Under the pieces are notes generated by a model. That model had not been told where the DNA came from. It saw nothing but the letters and a program-made list of their open reading frames with translations, and did not search any database. Made by a program: the position numbers and the translations under genes. From Microsyncoccus archaeolyticus (GTDB lineage: Bacteria; Patescibacteriota; Minisyncoccia; Minisyncoccales; Minisyncoccaceae), in contig BTXY01000001.1 of NCBI GenBank assembly GCA_036987155.1, positions 124,001 through 188,000 on the forward strand: 64,000 nt of DNA, given 5' to 3'. How positions within the stretch are numbered: the first letter of the stretch is position 1; every line of letters starts with the position of its first letter. Positions 25,921 to 32,962 of this stretch are shown in pieces.

Positions 25921-26380
25921 ATAGCGTTGGTAATTTAGATAATATTAATGCAAGTAAAGATACTATCAATAAATACATTGACCACCTATAAAAATTGGCC
26001 TTAGCTTCTGACTTATCCTTGTTTTCAAGTGTAGCTTTTTGAGAATCAGATAACATTTGATTCAAAAGATCCCTCTCCGTCTTTTCGAGATAATCTTTAT
26101 GATTAAAAACATCTACCGAAAAAGCATTATACTTTCTCGGCCATGTAGATTTCAAAAGTAAAACTATTGAAATTATTAAAAATACTACTCCGGCAATTCC
26201 TTCCACTAACTTGATCCCGATTAAATCTTTTAAGAAGAATGACAACAATCCAATTAAAATCGTGATTTCAAAACCAAGCAACACTCCAGCCTTAGCTTCA
26301 ATGGCACCATCCGCAATAGTTATAAAGTCATATCTGTCCTTCACTGAATTTAATAATATTTTTAACTTATCTTCATCCAT
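25913..26380 (-). CDS. Three-helix membrane protein, SLATT/PycTM effector-like
   Basis: The 155-residue protein has an N-terminal helix with DRYDFITIADGAIEAKAG, two closely spaced membrane helices (about 31-52 and 58-77), a charged cytoplasmic helical stretch and a third membrane helix (about 131-150). The 'aD-x-K-A-G-x-L-L-G-F' junction into the first membrane helix resembles the SLATT and PycTM families, in which membrane proteins kill the cell upon a nucleotide or infection signal. No nucleotide cyclase gene is adjacent. In this operon it would be the membrane-disrupting or signalling part; this is inference from fold and context. Confidence 0.62.
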   Translation of the reverse strand: MDEDKLKILLNSVKDRYDFITIADGAIEAKAGVLLGFEITILIGLLSFFLKDLIGIKLVEGIAGVVFLIISIVLLLKSTWPRKYNAFSVDVFNHKDYLEKTERDLLNQMLSDSQKATLENKDKSEAKANFYRWSMYLLIVSLLALILSKLPTLYV

Positions 26381-26384
26381 GTGG

Positions 26385-27020
26385 TTATTTTTTAATTATT
26401 CCTATAACAACCCCGTTTATCATGTAGTCGCTAAAATGCTCTTGCTTAATATATATCGGCTTGGTTTCCATTTTTGATTCCGATTCCAATACAATTCTTT
26501 TGTTTTCCTTATCGTTACGATATTTTTTAAGATTAGCCATGCCATCAATAATAGATAATACATAGTTGCCATTTTTCGGGCTTCTATTGTTTCCATCTAT
26601 TACAGCGTAGTCTCCTGTTTCGGCCGGACCACCCTTTAAATCTTTGGTATTGTTAAGAGAGTCTCCATCAACTCTCACTAAAAATAATCCCGCCTTATTC
26701 GTTCTTCCGATTTCACTTGATGGAACTGCCAGATATCCTTCGATTGTTTCTTCAGCAAAATCTATTGCCGGACCAGCATTGGCCGAACCGCAAATCGGCA
26801 GTTGGAATAATTGGCCGACTATAGGCTGGCTCATTTTCTCAACCTTGATATCTCCATTGTCAGCTATAGAAATAAAACCTTTATTTTCAAGCTGTTTAAT
26901 ATGGTGAACAATATTCTGGGGATTCTTTATATCAATTAGCCCAGCAATTATTCTAGGATTTCCTTTATTTATCTTCACTGAGCTTGCTAAATTCAATATT
27001 TTTTGTTGTGTTGGATGCAT
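26385..27020 (-). CDS. LexA/CI-like self-cleaving repressor (S24 peptidase), first gene of the helicase operon
   Basis: The 211-residue protein has an N-terminal winged helix (about 1-60) and a C-terminal S24 domain. The cleavage site is ANAGP (Ala82-Gly83), the nucleophile is Ser121 in VDGDSLN and the general base is Lys165 in MANLKKY. Such repressors cut themselves when RecA is activated by DNA damage and then release their operators. It lies 4 nt before the 3-TM gene, so DNA damage or phage attack could switch on the whole leftward operon. Its promoter is divergent from a strong rightward one (27093-27121). Confidence 0.85.
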   Translation of the reverse strand: MHPTQQKILNLASSVKINKGNPRIIAGLIDIKNPQNIVHHIKQLENKGFISIADNGDIKVEKMSQPIVGQLFQLPICGSANAGPAIDFAEETIEGYLAVPSSEIGRTNKAGLFLVRVDGDSLNNTKDLKGGPAETGDYAVIDGNNRSPKNGNYVLSIIDGMANLKKYRNDKENKRIVLESESKMETKPIYIKQEHFSDYMINGVVIGIIKK

Positions 27021-27051
27021 ATAAGTTCAATTTACCGTCTTTACACCTCTT

Positions 27052-27121
27052 ACAATACACCCCATCTAATTTGTTGTCAAGGATAGAAACTCTTGACGGC
27101 ATACAGGATAAGGGGTATACT
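27052..27121. promoter_or_regulatory. Divergent promoter pair between repressor operon and phage-like genes
   Basis: Leftward: -35 TTGACA (27080-27075), 17-nt spacer, -10 TATTGT (27057-27052). Rightward: -35 TTGACG (27093-27098), 17-nt spacer, -10 TATACT (27116-27121). The two -35 boxes face each other and make the inverted repeat GTCAAG/CTTGAC (27076-27097). A repressor bound there would cover both. The layout is like a temperate-phage switch. Confidence 0.72.
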
Positions 27122-27127
27122 CTAGAA

Positions 27128-27275
27128 AAGCTAACTAATAGCCATGCACTTTCTACAACCTATAAGGAACTTTGACAGAGACGTCTAAAAACTGTTACTC
27201 GGCGAAAGTATAAATCGCACTCTCCTGCTTCCCCCATAAATATACAATTAAAACAACGTAAAGCGTTGTTTTTTT
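27128..27275 (+). ncRNA. Short leader or small RNA ending in an intrinsic terminator
   Basis: From the rightward promoter at 27093-27121 a transcript of about 150 nt would end at a strong terminator: AAACAACG (27251-27258) pairs with CGTTGTTT (27264-27271), followed by U7. No convincing reading frame lies inside. It is either a free small RNA or an attenuated leader of the phage-like genes starting at 27304, which then would need read-through or antitermination. Confidence 0.5.
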
Positions 27276-27303
27276 ACAATAAATAATAACTAATAACAAA
27301 ATT

Positions 27304-27768
27304 ATGACCAATAAATATATTTCCCTTATCAATTCGGCTGCCAAAATCTCTGATCGCACCAGCGATGGCAATTTAATTCCAGAAGCAAGAGAAAGAATTT
27401 TAAAATCAGTTAAGGAATATTTAGAAAATACTGGCCGTGCAAATATTTCAGAAATGTCGCATATGCTCGGCTTATCAAGGCAGACAACCAAAAATATCGT
27501 AGACGAAATTCTGGATGAGTGGAAAGAAGGGATTCAAAGCCAAACTCTGATCCAGTCTAAATGGATAGAATCTACGCTTAAAGAAATGGATCAAAGCTCA
27601 AGGCTGTTTAGCAAAGAAAAAATTGCAATGATTAATTTAAAATCATCGCTATTAACCAAGCTGAACGCTCTCCAAAAATTAGCTCTGAAAGAAGAATCGT
27701 ACGGGGTAAATATTTATCTTGTAAAAAGAAATGAATTAAAAGAATTACCTGATGCAAAACCTCCTTAA
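27304..27768 (+). CDS. Helix-turn-helix protein at the head of the phage-like block
   Basis: The 154-residue protein has a helix-turn-helix in its middle (NISEMSHMLGLSRQTTKNIVDEIL) and a helical C-terminal half. It precedes a ParB-methyltransferase and the terminase genes, so it may be a regulator or a terminase small-subunit-like DNA-binding protein. The helix-turn-helix is clear; the exact role is open. The ATG at 27304 lies about 28 nt after the leader terminator. Confidence 0.6.
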   Translation: MTNKYISLINSAAKISDRTSDGNLIPEARERILKSVKEYLENTGRANISEMSHMLGLSRQTTKNIVDEILDEWKEGIQSQTLIQSKWIESTLKEMDQSSRLFSKEKIAMINLKSSLLTKLNALQKLALKEESYGVNIYLVKRNELKELPDAKPP

Positions 27769-27814
27769 TACTAAATAATACCTTGTCTCTATAATAAATA
27801 AAGCAATAAAAAAT

Positions 27815-29149
27815 ATGCTAAACAACAACATTAAGATTGAAAAAGTTCCTGTCTCCGACATAAGGCTTTGTGAATATAATCCTAGGAAACATAGCAAAGA
27901 GGAAGCTGACCAGCTCAAGTTATCAATTGAAAAGTTCGGGATTTGCGATCCCCTTATACTAAACAGTGCTGGCGAAAGAAAGAATATATTGATAGGTGGC
28001 AACTTCAGATTTAGAGTGTTGAAAGATATGGGATATAAAAATGTCCCGGCAGTTTATATTAATATTCCTGATATTGAGAAAGAAAAGGAATTGAATATAA
28101 GACTAAATAAGAATACGGGGTCTTGGGATTGGGATCTATTGGCAAGCTTTGACGAGTCATTTCTTGCAAATATAGGTTTTAGCTCTGAAGAGTTAGATAA
28201 TATCTTTGGCATAGAAGACAATCCAGAGGTATTCGACCTTGAAAAAGAACTAAAGAAGCTGGATATAAACAATATCGAGATTAAAAAAGGAGAAGTTTGG
28301 CAGCTGGGAGACCATAAGCTTATGTGCGGAGATAGCACTATTGAAGCAGACATATTAAAGCTGATGGACGGAGAGAGGGCGGATATGTGTTGCACTGACG
28401 AGCCCTATATTCTCGATTATTTACATGGCAAGAAAAAGAATGGCAAACCGACAGAAGGATTCGGCTTTAAGAGAGATAGAAAATATCTAGAGACGGATAG
28501 TCTGCCTGATAACTTTATCGAGCTATGGATGGATAATGTTAAAAAGGTTGCAAAGGATGACTTCTCTATTATCTCATATGAATGCTGGAAGAATATGCCC
28601 CTAATGTGGACTGAAGTCGCTAAAAGGTGGACTGTAAGGAATATGATTATCTGGCATCTGCCTAACAGAGTACAGAACTTCGCTGCTAAATATAAGTTTT
28701 TCAATAAATATGACTTTGCCATGCTCGGCACGTCAGAAGACTTTAAGTTAAATGATAAACCAGAAGCGGAAGAATTATTGCAAAACGAATATGAAGCTGC
28801 CTTATTCGCCACATCAGGAAAGCCATATTGGGAACCTTATGAAAAAGGCAAAAAGTACTGCCCTACTGACTTCATAGAATTTAAGGCTTCGGATGCAAAG
28901 AGTTCTGGCCAGGGAATTATTTTCGGGACTAAGCCGATAGAAATACTAATTCCATACATTAAGGTTCTTACCAAAAGAGGAGATTTAATTATCGAACCAT
29001 TTGGTGGTAGCGGATCGACTCTTATCGCTTCAGAAAAAATGGGCAGAAGATGCTATCTAATGGAGAAGTCTCCTGTCTATGCCGAAGTCATTAGGAAAAG
29101 ATGGGAAAACCTCACTGGAAAGAAAGCAGTTAAGATTTCAAGCATATGA
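27815..29149 (+). CDS. ParB-like domain fused to a DNA methyltransferase, with altered motif IV
   Basis: The 444-residue protein begins with a ParB/sulfiredoxin-like domain (KVPVSDIRLCEYNPRKHSKEE, then ILIGGNFRFRVLKDMG). It continues with a DNA adenine/cytosine N-methyltransferase: motif IV region MCCTDEPYILDY near 192 and motif I IEPFGGSGSTLIASEKMGRR near 400. Such fusions are frequent in phages, often next to terminases, and modify packaged DNA. Motif IV reads DEPY where DPPY or NPPY is expected, so catalysis or base choice may be changed. It overlaps the next gene by 4 nt (ATGA). Confidence 0.85.
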   Translation: MLNNNIKIEKVPVSDIRLCEYNPRKHSKEEADQLKLSIEKFGICDPLILNSAGERKNILIGGNFRFRVLKDMGYKNVPAVYINIPDIEKEKELNIRLNKNTGSWDWDLLASFDESFLANIGFSSEELDNIFGIEDNPEVFDLEKELKKLDINNIEIKKGEVWQLGDHKLMCGDSTIEADILKLMDGERADMCCTDEPYILDYLHGKKKNGKPTEGFGFKRDRKYLETDSLPDNFIELWMDNVKKVAKDDFSIISYECWKNMPLMWTEVAKRWTVRNMIIWHLPNRVQNFAAKYKFFNKYDFAMLGTSEDFKLNDKPEAEELLQNEYEAALFATSGKPYWEPYEKGKKYCPTDFIEFKASDAKSSGQGIIFGTKPIEILIPYIKVLTKRGDLIIEPFGGSGSTLIASEKMGRRCYLMEKSPVYAEVIRKRWENLTGKKAVKISSI

Positions 29150-29517
29150 AAGATACAAAACAAAAACAATCTTTAATTGAGAACCTCAAGAAGACTCCTA
29201 TCATCCAACTCTGTTGCGAAAGGTCGTGCGTCAGCAGGGCAACATATTACCGCTGGAGGAAAGAAAAGAAGTTCGCTAAAGAGGCAGACGAAGCTCTAAG
29301 GGAAGGAATATTATTTATTAATGACATCGCCGAAAGCCAACTTCTTTCTTCTATCAAAGATAAGAATTTGACAGCAGTAATCTATTGGCTGAAAAACAGG
29401 CACTCTGCTTATGCTGAAAAAATACTGCTAAGCGGAAAAATCGAAACGAATAAAAAAATGACTCCTGATCAAAAAGCTCTAGTCAAAAAAGCTTTGAAGC
29501 TTTCCCGCCTTAGCTAA
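29146..29517 (+). CDS. Phage terminase small-subunit-like helix-turn-helix protein (phBC6A51 type)
   Basis: The 123-residue protein has an N-terminal helix-turn-helix (TPIIQLCCERSCVSRATYYR) with the 'SRATYYRW' recognition helix of phBC6A51-type phage proteins. A helical region follows (INDIAESQLLSSIKDKNLTAVIYWLKNR) as in small terminases, which bind pac or cos DNA and load the large subunit. It overlaps the methyltransferase gene (ATGA) and lies 24 nt before the large terminase, fitting a small-subunit role. Confidence 0.78.
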   Translation: MKDTKQKQSLIENLKKTPIIQLCCERSCVSRATYYRWRKEKKFAKEADEALREGILFINDIAESQLLSSIKDKNLTAVIYWLKNRHSAYAEKILLSGKIETNKKMTPDQKALVKKALKLSRLS

Positions 29518-29541
29518 TAAGAAACCTATTAAATAAACGAT

Positions 29542-30993
29542 ATGAACAACTACAAACTGGATAATTTGTTTCGAAAGATAATTTCGGATAAAACAGTAAG
29601 GCAAGCCATAACAAGAGAAAGCCATGAATGGTTTTTCTCAATCTATTTTGCTCATCACATAACTTATGAAACTGCACAGTTTCAAAAAGAAATGTTCAGC
29701 TTGACTGAAAATCCTGGAATAACAACATTAGTAGTGGTAGCGGCTAGAGGATCTGGAAAGAGCACAATCATGACCCTTTCCCTGCCCTTGTGGGCGATAT
29801 TAGGCAAGCTTAAAAAGAAGCACGTCTTGATACTTGCTCAGACTATGCCTCAGGCAAGACAGCATCTGAAAAATATCAGAGAAGAGCTTGAAAGCAATGA
29901 AATATTAAGAGGAGATCTTGGACCATTCCAAGAAGAAAATGACGAATGGAGATCTCAATCATTGGTAATACCAAAGTACGGAGCAAGAATAACTGCAGCC
30001 TCGGCAGAACAAAGCGTCAGAGGAATAAAACACGGGGCATACAGGCCAGACTTGGTCATTCTAGACGATATTGAAGATATTAATTCGGTTAAAACTAAAG
30101 AATCAAGGAATAAGACATATAATTGGGTCATGGGAGATGTCACGCCTATCGGAGATAAGAATACCAAATTCGTATTCGTTGGAAATTTGCTTCATGAAGA
30201 TTCTCTTCTTATGAAACTCAAGACAAACATTGAAGAAGGAAAAATGAAAGGAGCATATAGATCATATCCTCTCATGGACGATAACGGCAATGCCTTATGG
30301 CCTGGAAAATACAGCTCTCCAGAAGATATTGAATTAGAGAAGCAGAAAACTATCAGCGAAGTGGCTTTCCAGAGAGAATTCATGCTGAAGATAATTCCCG
30401 ATGATGATTGCTTGGTAAGGCCTGAATGGATCCATTATTATGAAGACTTGCCAGAAGGAAATTATACATCTCTTTATACGGGAGTCGATCTAGCTATATC
30501 TAAAAAAGACAGTGCTGACTATACCGCCATGGTTTCTATCAAGTCCTACGGATACGGAAAAAAATTGAAAATATATGTCTTGCCTAATCCTATAAACAAG
30601 AGGCTTAACTGGCCTGAGCAGGTAAGACAGATAGAGCTTCTTTATGCAACCCTCGGCGGTGGCTGTTCCAGTAAGTTTTTCATAGAGAGTAATCACTTCC
30701 AATCCTCCCTCGCTCAAGAAATGAAAACTAGAATGGTTAATGTTGAAGAAGTAATAGCTCACGGAGATAAGAGGGCAAGAATTGCTTCCATTACGCATCT
30801 GATAGAAAACGGAGTAATTCTTTTCCCTAAAAAGGGAGCGGAAAACCTGATATCGCAGCTTACCGGATTCGGAGTTGAAAAGCATGATGATCTTGCCGAT
30901 GCTTTCTTCTATGCCGTTTACCCTACGCTTAAAAAAGCTTTCCACCAAGGAGGAAGCAAGGGCCATATGGGACCAAGGCCAGACGCCTTATAG
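29542..30993 (+). CDS. Phage terminase large subunit
   Basis: The 483-residue protein is the ATPase-nuclease that packages phage DNA. The ATPase half has Walker A VVVAARGSGKSTIM (about residue 68), Walker B DLVILDDIEDI and the coupling motif. The RNase H-like nuclease half has YTGVDLAISKKDSADYTAMV (first acidic residue), then FIESNHFQSSLAQEM and KHDDLADAFFYAVYP (last acidic pair). Both halves look intact. It is followed directly by a terminator and a convergent gene. No portal, capsid or tail gene follows anywhere in the element, so it has no visible procapsid partner. Confidence 0.92.
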   Translation: MNNYKLDNLFRKIISDKTVRQAITRESHEWFFSIYFAHHITYETAQFQKEMFSLTENPGITTLVVVAARGSGKSTIMTLSLPLWAILGKLKKKHVLILAQTMPQARQHLKNIREELESNEILRGDLGPFQEENDEWRSQSLVIPKYGARITAASAEQSVRGIKHGAYRPDLVILDDIEDINSVKTKESRNKTYNWVMGDVTPIGDKNTKFVFVGNLLHEDSLLMKLKTNIEEGKMKGAYRSYPLMDDNGNALWPGKYSSPEDIELEKQKTISEVAFQREFMLKIIPDDDCLVRPEWIHYYEDLPEGNYTSLYTGVDLAISKKDSADYTAMVSIKSYGYGKKLKIYVLPNPINKRLNWPEQVRQIELLYATLGGGCSSKFFIESNHFQSSLAQEMKTRMVNVEEVIAHGDKRARIASITHLIENGVILFPKKGAENLISQLTGFGVEKHDDLADAFFYAVYPTLKKAFHQGGSKGHMGPRPDAL

Positions 30994-30999
30994 TACCGC

Positions 31000-31037
31000 A
31001 AAACAAACACCGCTTTTCCCAGGCGGTGTCTTGTTTT
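31000..31037. terminator. Strong bidirectional terminator after terminase
   Basis: ACACCGC (31007-31013) pairs with GCGGTGT (31023-31029), and outer AAAACAA/TTGTTTT extend the stem and give U runs on both strands. It serves terminase on the plus strand and the nuclease gene (31056-32144) on the minus strand. Confidence 0.85.
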
Positions 31038-31055
31038 TCACTTTGATTAAAAATA

Positions 31056-32144
31056 TTAATTGCTCCACAAATCTCGATATTTTATCATCTTCTCTTTAAA
31101 GCATTCTAATTTATCTTCTGCTAATAAATTCCCTATTTTGGAAGATGAGTAGCTGTGGGCTAAATCTTCTGAAACCGCGAAAGAACTATCAATAGCAGAT
31201 AAGCTATTGACCAGCTCCTGAACTTCAGGAATATCTACTCCTCTTTTAATTAAGCCGCTAAGATAAAATTGTATCTTCCCTTTAGACGTAATTTCTAAAA
31301 GAGATATGGGCGTACCGCCCCTATTCATCTGGACAGAAAAAGAACTTCTTGTCGAACCTGTTCCGAATCTGACTGAAAAATTATTTTTGAAAAATTCGTA
31401 TAAATCGACAGCTATGTTTCTTTCCTGCTCTGATAAATGCTTCTTAGCATCTTCAAAGAAGCCGTTTTCATCCCATCTGCGAGCGTCGGAAGATTTGACC
31501 CCCATATCTTTCTTCACTTCATTGCCGAATAATTTAGGAATCAATATCTCCCATGTCTCATGCTTGTAATAATCAAGCTCGACGGCATAGATATCGAACT
31601 TGCTGTTCTCATTCATGAAGATGATGAGATCCTTGAGCCTGCTTTCCAGTTTATCCATCAAAACGACGAACTTGAATTTGCCTTCGTTAAGATTTTTCCT
31701 GACGTTCTCCATCAGCACATTCAATTCCTCTTCCTCTAAAATGAAGTAATCAGAAAGCTTTTCAGATAATCCTGAATTGAATTTTTTCCTGACGTTCTTA
31801 TCGAGTATTTCTGTGAAGTCTCCAAAGTCGATGCTTGATTTCCAAAGAGATGCTCCATAATCCAAGACTTGGGCGATGACAGTCCTTTTATCGGGATTCT
31901 TATAAAGCTTGGTTTCGACAATATAGATATCTCCTTCCTTGTCGATTCCGATAGCATCGATAGGCCCGCTATTGGTGCGCAATTCCCTCGCTAAGATGAG
32001 AAAGCGGATATCTTCCTTGATTTCGTACAAAGGAAGCATTTCGGGATTGTCATAGATATATTCCTGAAGATGCCCCTCCTTTTCGAATTGCGATTCATTA
32101 ACTCTTACCGCTCCTTTTCCATTGTTGGATATTATAATCGGCAT
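31056..32144 (-). CDS. PD-(D/E)XK nuclease-domain protein (NucS/DUF91-like N-terminus)
   Basis: The 362-residue protein begins with an endonuclease-like fold: FEKEGHLQEYIYDNPEMLP, then SGPIDAIGIDKEGDIYIVETKLYKN. This is the D-x(n)-E-x-K core, followed by RTVIAQVLDYGASLW, which matches the Q-x-x-x-Y motif of RecB/NucS-type nucleases. The C-terminal 150 residues are of unknown type, with an RWDENGFFEDAKKHLSEQE helix. It lies 6 nt after the PH-domain gene and both sit behind the structured RNA. A host- or element-defence nuclease is likely; the substrate is unknown. Confidence 0.75.
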   Translation of the reverse strand: MPIIISNNGKGAVRVNESQFEKEGHLQEYIYDNPEMLPLYEIKEDIRFLILARELRTNSGPIDAIGIDKEGDIYIVETKLYKNPDKRTVIAQVLDYGASLWKSSIDFGDFTEILDKNVRKKFNSGLSEKLSDYFILEEEELNVLMENVRKNLNEGKFKFVVLMDKLESRLKDLIIFMNENSKFDIYAVELDYYKHETWEILIPKLFGNEVKKDMGVKSSDARRWDENGFFEDAKKHLSEQERNIAVDLYEFFKNNFSVRFGTGSTRSSFSVQMNRGGTPISLLEITSKGKIQFYLSGLIKRGVDIPEVQELVNSLSAIDSSFAVSEDLAHSYSSSKIGNLLAEDKLECFKEKMIKYRDLWSN

Positions 32145-32150
32145 AATTGC

Positions 32151-32633
32151 TTATGATAATCGATGAGTTTTTAAACTCTCTTCATCTCTTAATGAATCAA
32201 GTTTTTTCTTAACTTCATAAGGAGACTCTATGTGCTGCAATATAATCTGATCCCTAGTGCTTCCTGCTGTGATAATCGCAATGTGCCCGGTATGCGTTAT
32301 AATCTTATCTAAAAATGGTTCGACGATATGAATGTCTGTTATCTTCGAGTAATCAACGCTGATAGTATGGGTTGAAAGCCATCCTCTGTGAATCAGCACC
32401 CTTTTATTAGTAAAAGCATAAGCATTGGCCGAGGGAAGATAAAACTTATAATAAAAGGCTACTCCTGCAAACAATAAAATTCCCCAAAAATATGCACGGG
32501 CTAATATGAAAAACAGGGCTATTATTCCCCAGACAATTAAGCCAAGAGTAGTATATCTCTTGCCGATAGAAAATTGATGCTCTACTTTTTCTCCGCTATT
32601 CAGAAGCTTATTCCAAATTTGTTCGTAATCCAT
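32151..32633 (-). CDS. Membrane protein with bacterial PH domain
   Basis: The 160-residue protein has an N-terminal soluble part and two close membrane helices (LGLIVWGIIALFFILAR and FWGILLFAGVAFYYKFYLP, about 34-75). A bPH2/YdbS-type domain follows: ANAYAFTNKRVLIHRGWLSTHTISVDYSKITDIHI, a typical PH beta-sandwich start. The ATG at 32633 follows the structured RNA region by about 50 nt. PH-domain membrane proteins of this type are of uncertain function, often in envelope stress. Its pairing with a nuclease gene in a mobile element is suggestive of a membrane-anchored defence component. Confidence 0.75.
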   Translation of the reverse strand: MDYEQIWNKLLNSGEKVEHQFSIGKRYTTLGLIVWGIIALFFILARAYFWGILLFAGVAFYYKFYLPSANAYAFTNKRVLIHRGWLSTHTISVDYSKITDIHIVEPFLDKIITHTGHIAIITAGSTRDQIILQHIESPYEVKKKLDSLRDEESLKTHRLS

Positions 32634-32684
32634 ATATTTAAATATTTATTAATTATTTTGCCGACCTGATTGAATTAAAGATGT

Positions 32685-32915
32685 CCTGTGGCGGAGATAC
32701 AAAAAGCCCACCACAGGTAGTGGCCGAAGCCACTCATACCGGTTTCCCGATATGGACAGTAACGACGACCCCGTGATGGGTTCTTTATTCGTTACTGTTC
32801 TTTTGAGCCATGCCATTGATTGCTCAATGGTTTAGGCCACTGCTATTAAATTGTTGATTCAATAATAGCTCAAAAGCTGGAATTTGTGTAGTCTTTCAGT
32901 CTCCACTTTGTCTAC
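32685..32915 (-). ncRNA. Candidate structured RNA with several stem-loops, transcribed leftward
   Basis: The 330-nt gap holds no gene but is full of inverted repeats. In minus-strand order: a long-range stem TTTTGAGC/GCTCAAAA (32801-32808 and 32868-32875) encloses CCATTGA/TCAATGG (32813-32830) and GCTATTA/TAATAGC. Then come ACAGTAACG/CGTTACTGT (32756-32798), an 8-bp stem with a GAAA loop (32735-32754), AGTGGC/GCCACT with a UUCG loop (32719-32734) and a 10-bp stem (32685-32717). The two U-G pairs in the last and the GAAA stems are valid only on the minus strand, where they would be C-A mismatches on the plus strand. TGTAG/CTACA (32887-32915) may add a stem. It precedes the PH-domain operon, so a riboregulator or free RNA is possible. 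Confidence 0.65.
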
Positions 32916-32962
32916 ATCTGGGTCTGGACTTCCTTAACCATTGCGTCATTAATATAGATAAT

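Noticed and set aside
22296..27020. Identity with the Hachiman or Pycsar defence systems
   Set aside because: No DUF1837 protein accompanies the helicase and no nucleotide cyclase accompanies the membrane protein, so neither named system fits.
27128..27250. tmRNA, 6S RNA or another known small RNA in the leader
   Set aside because: No tRNA-like ends, no tag frame and no 6S-type bubble could be recognised.
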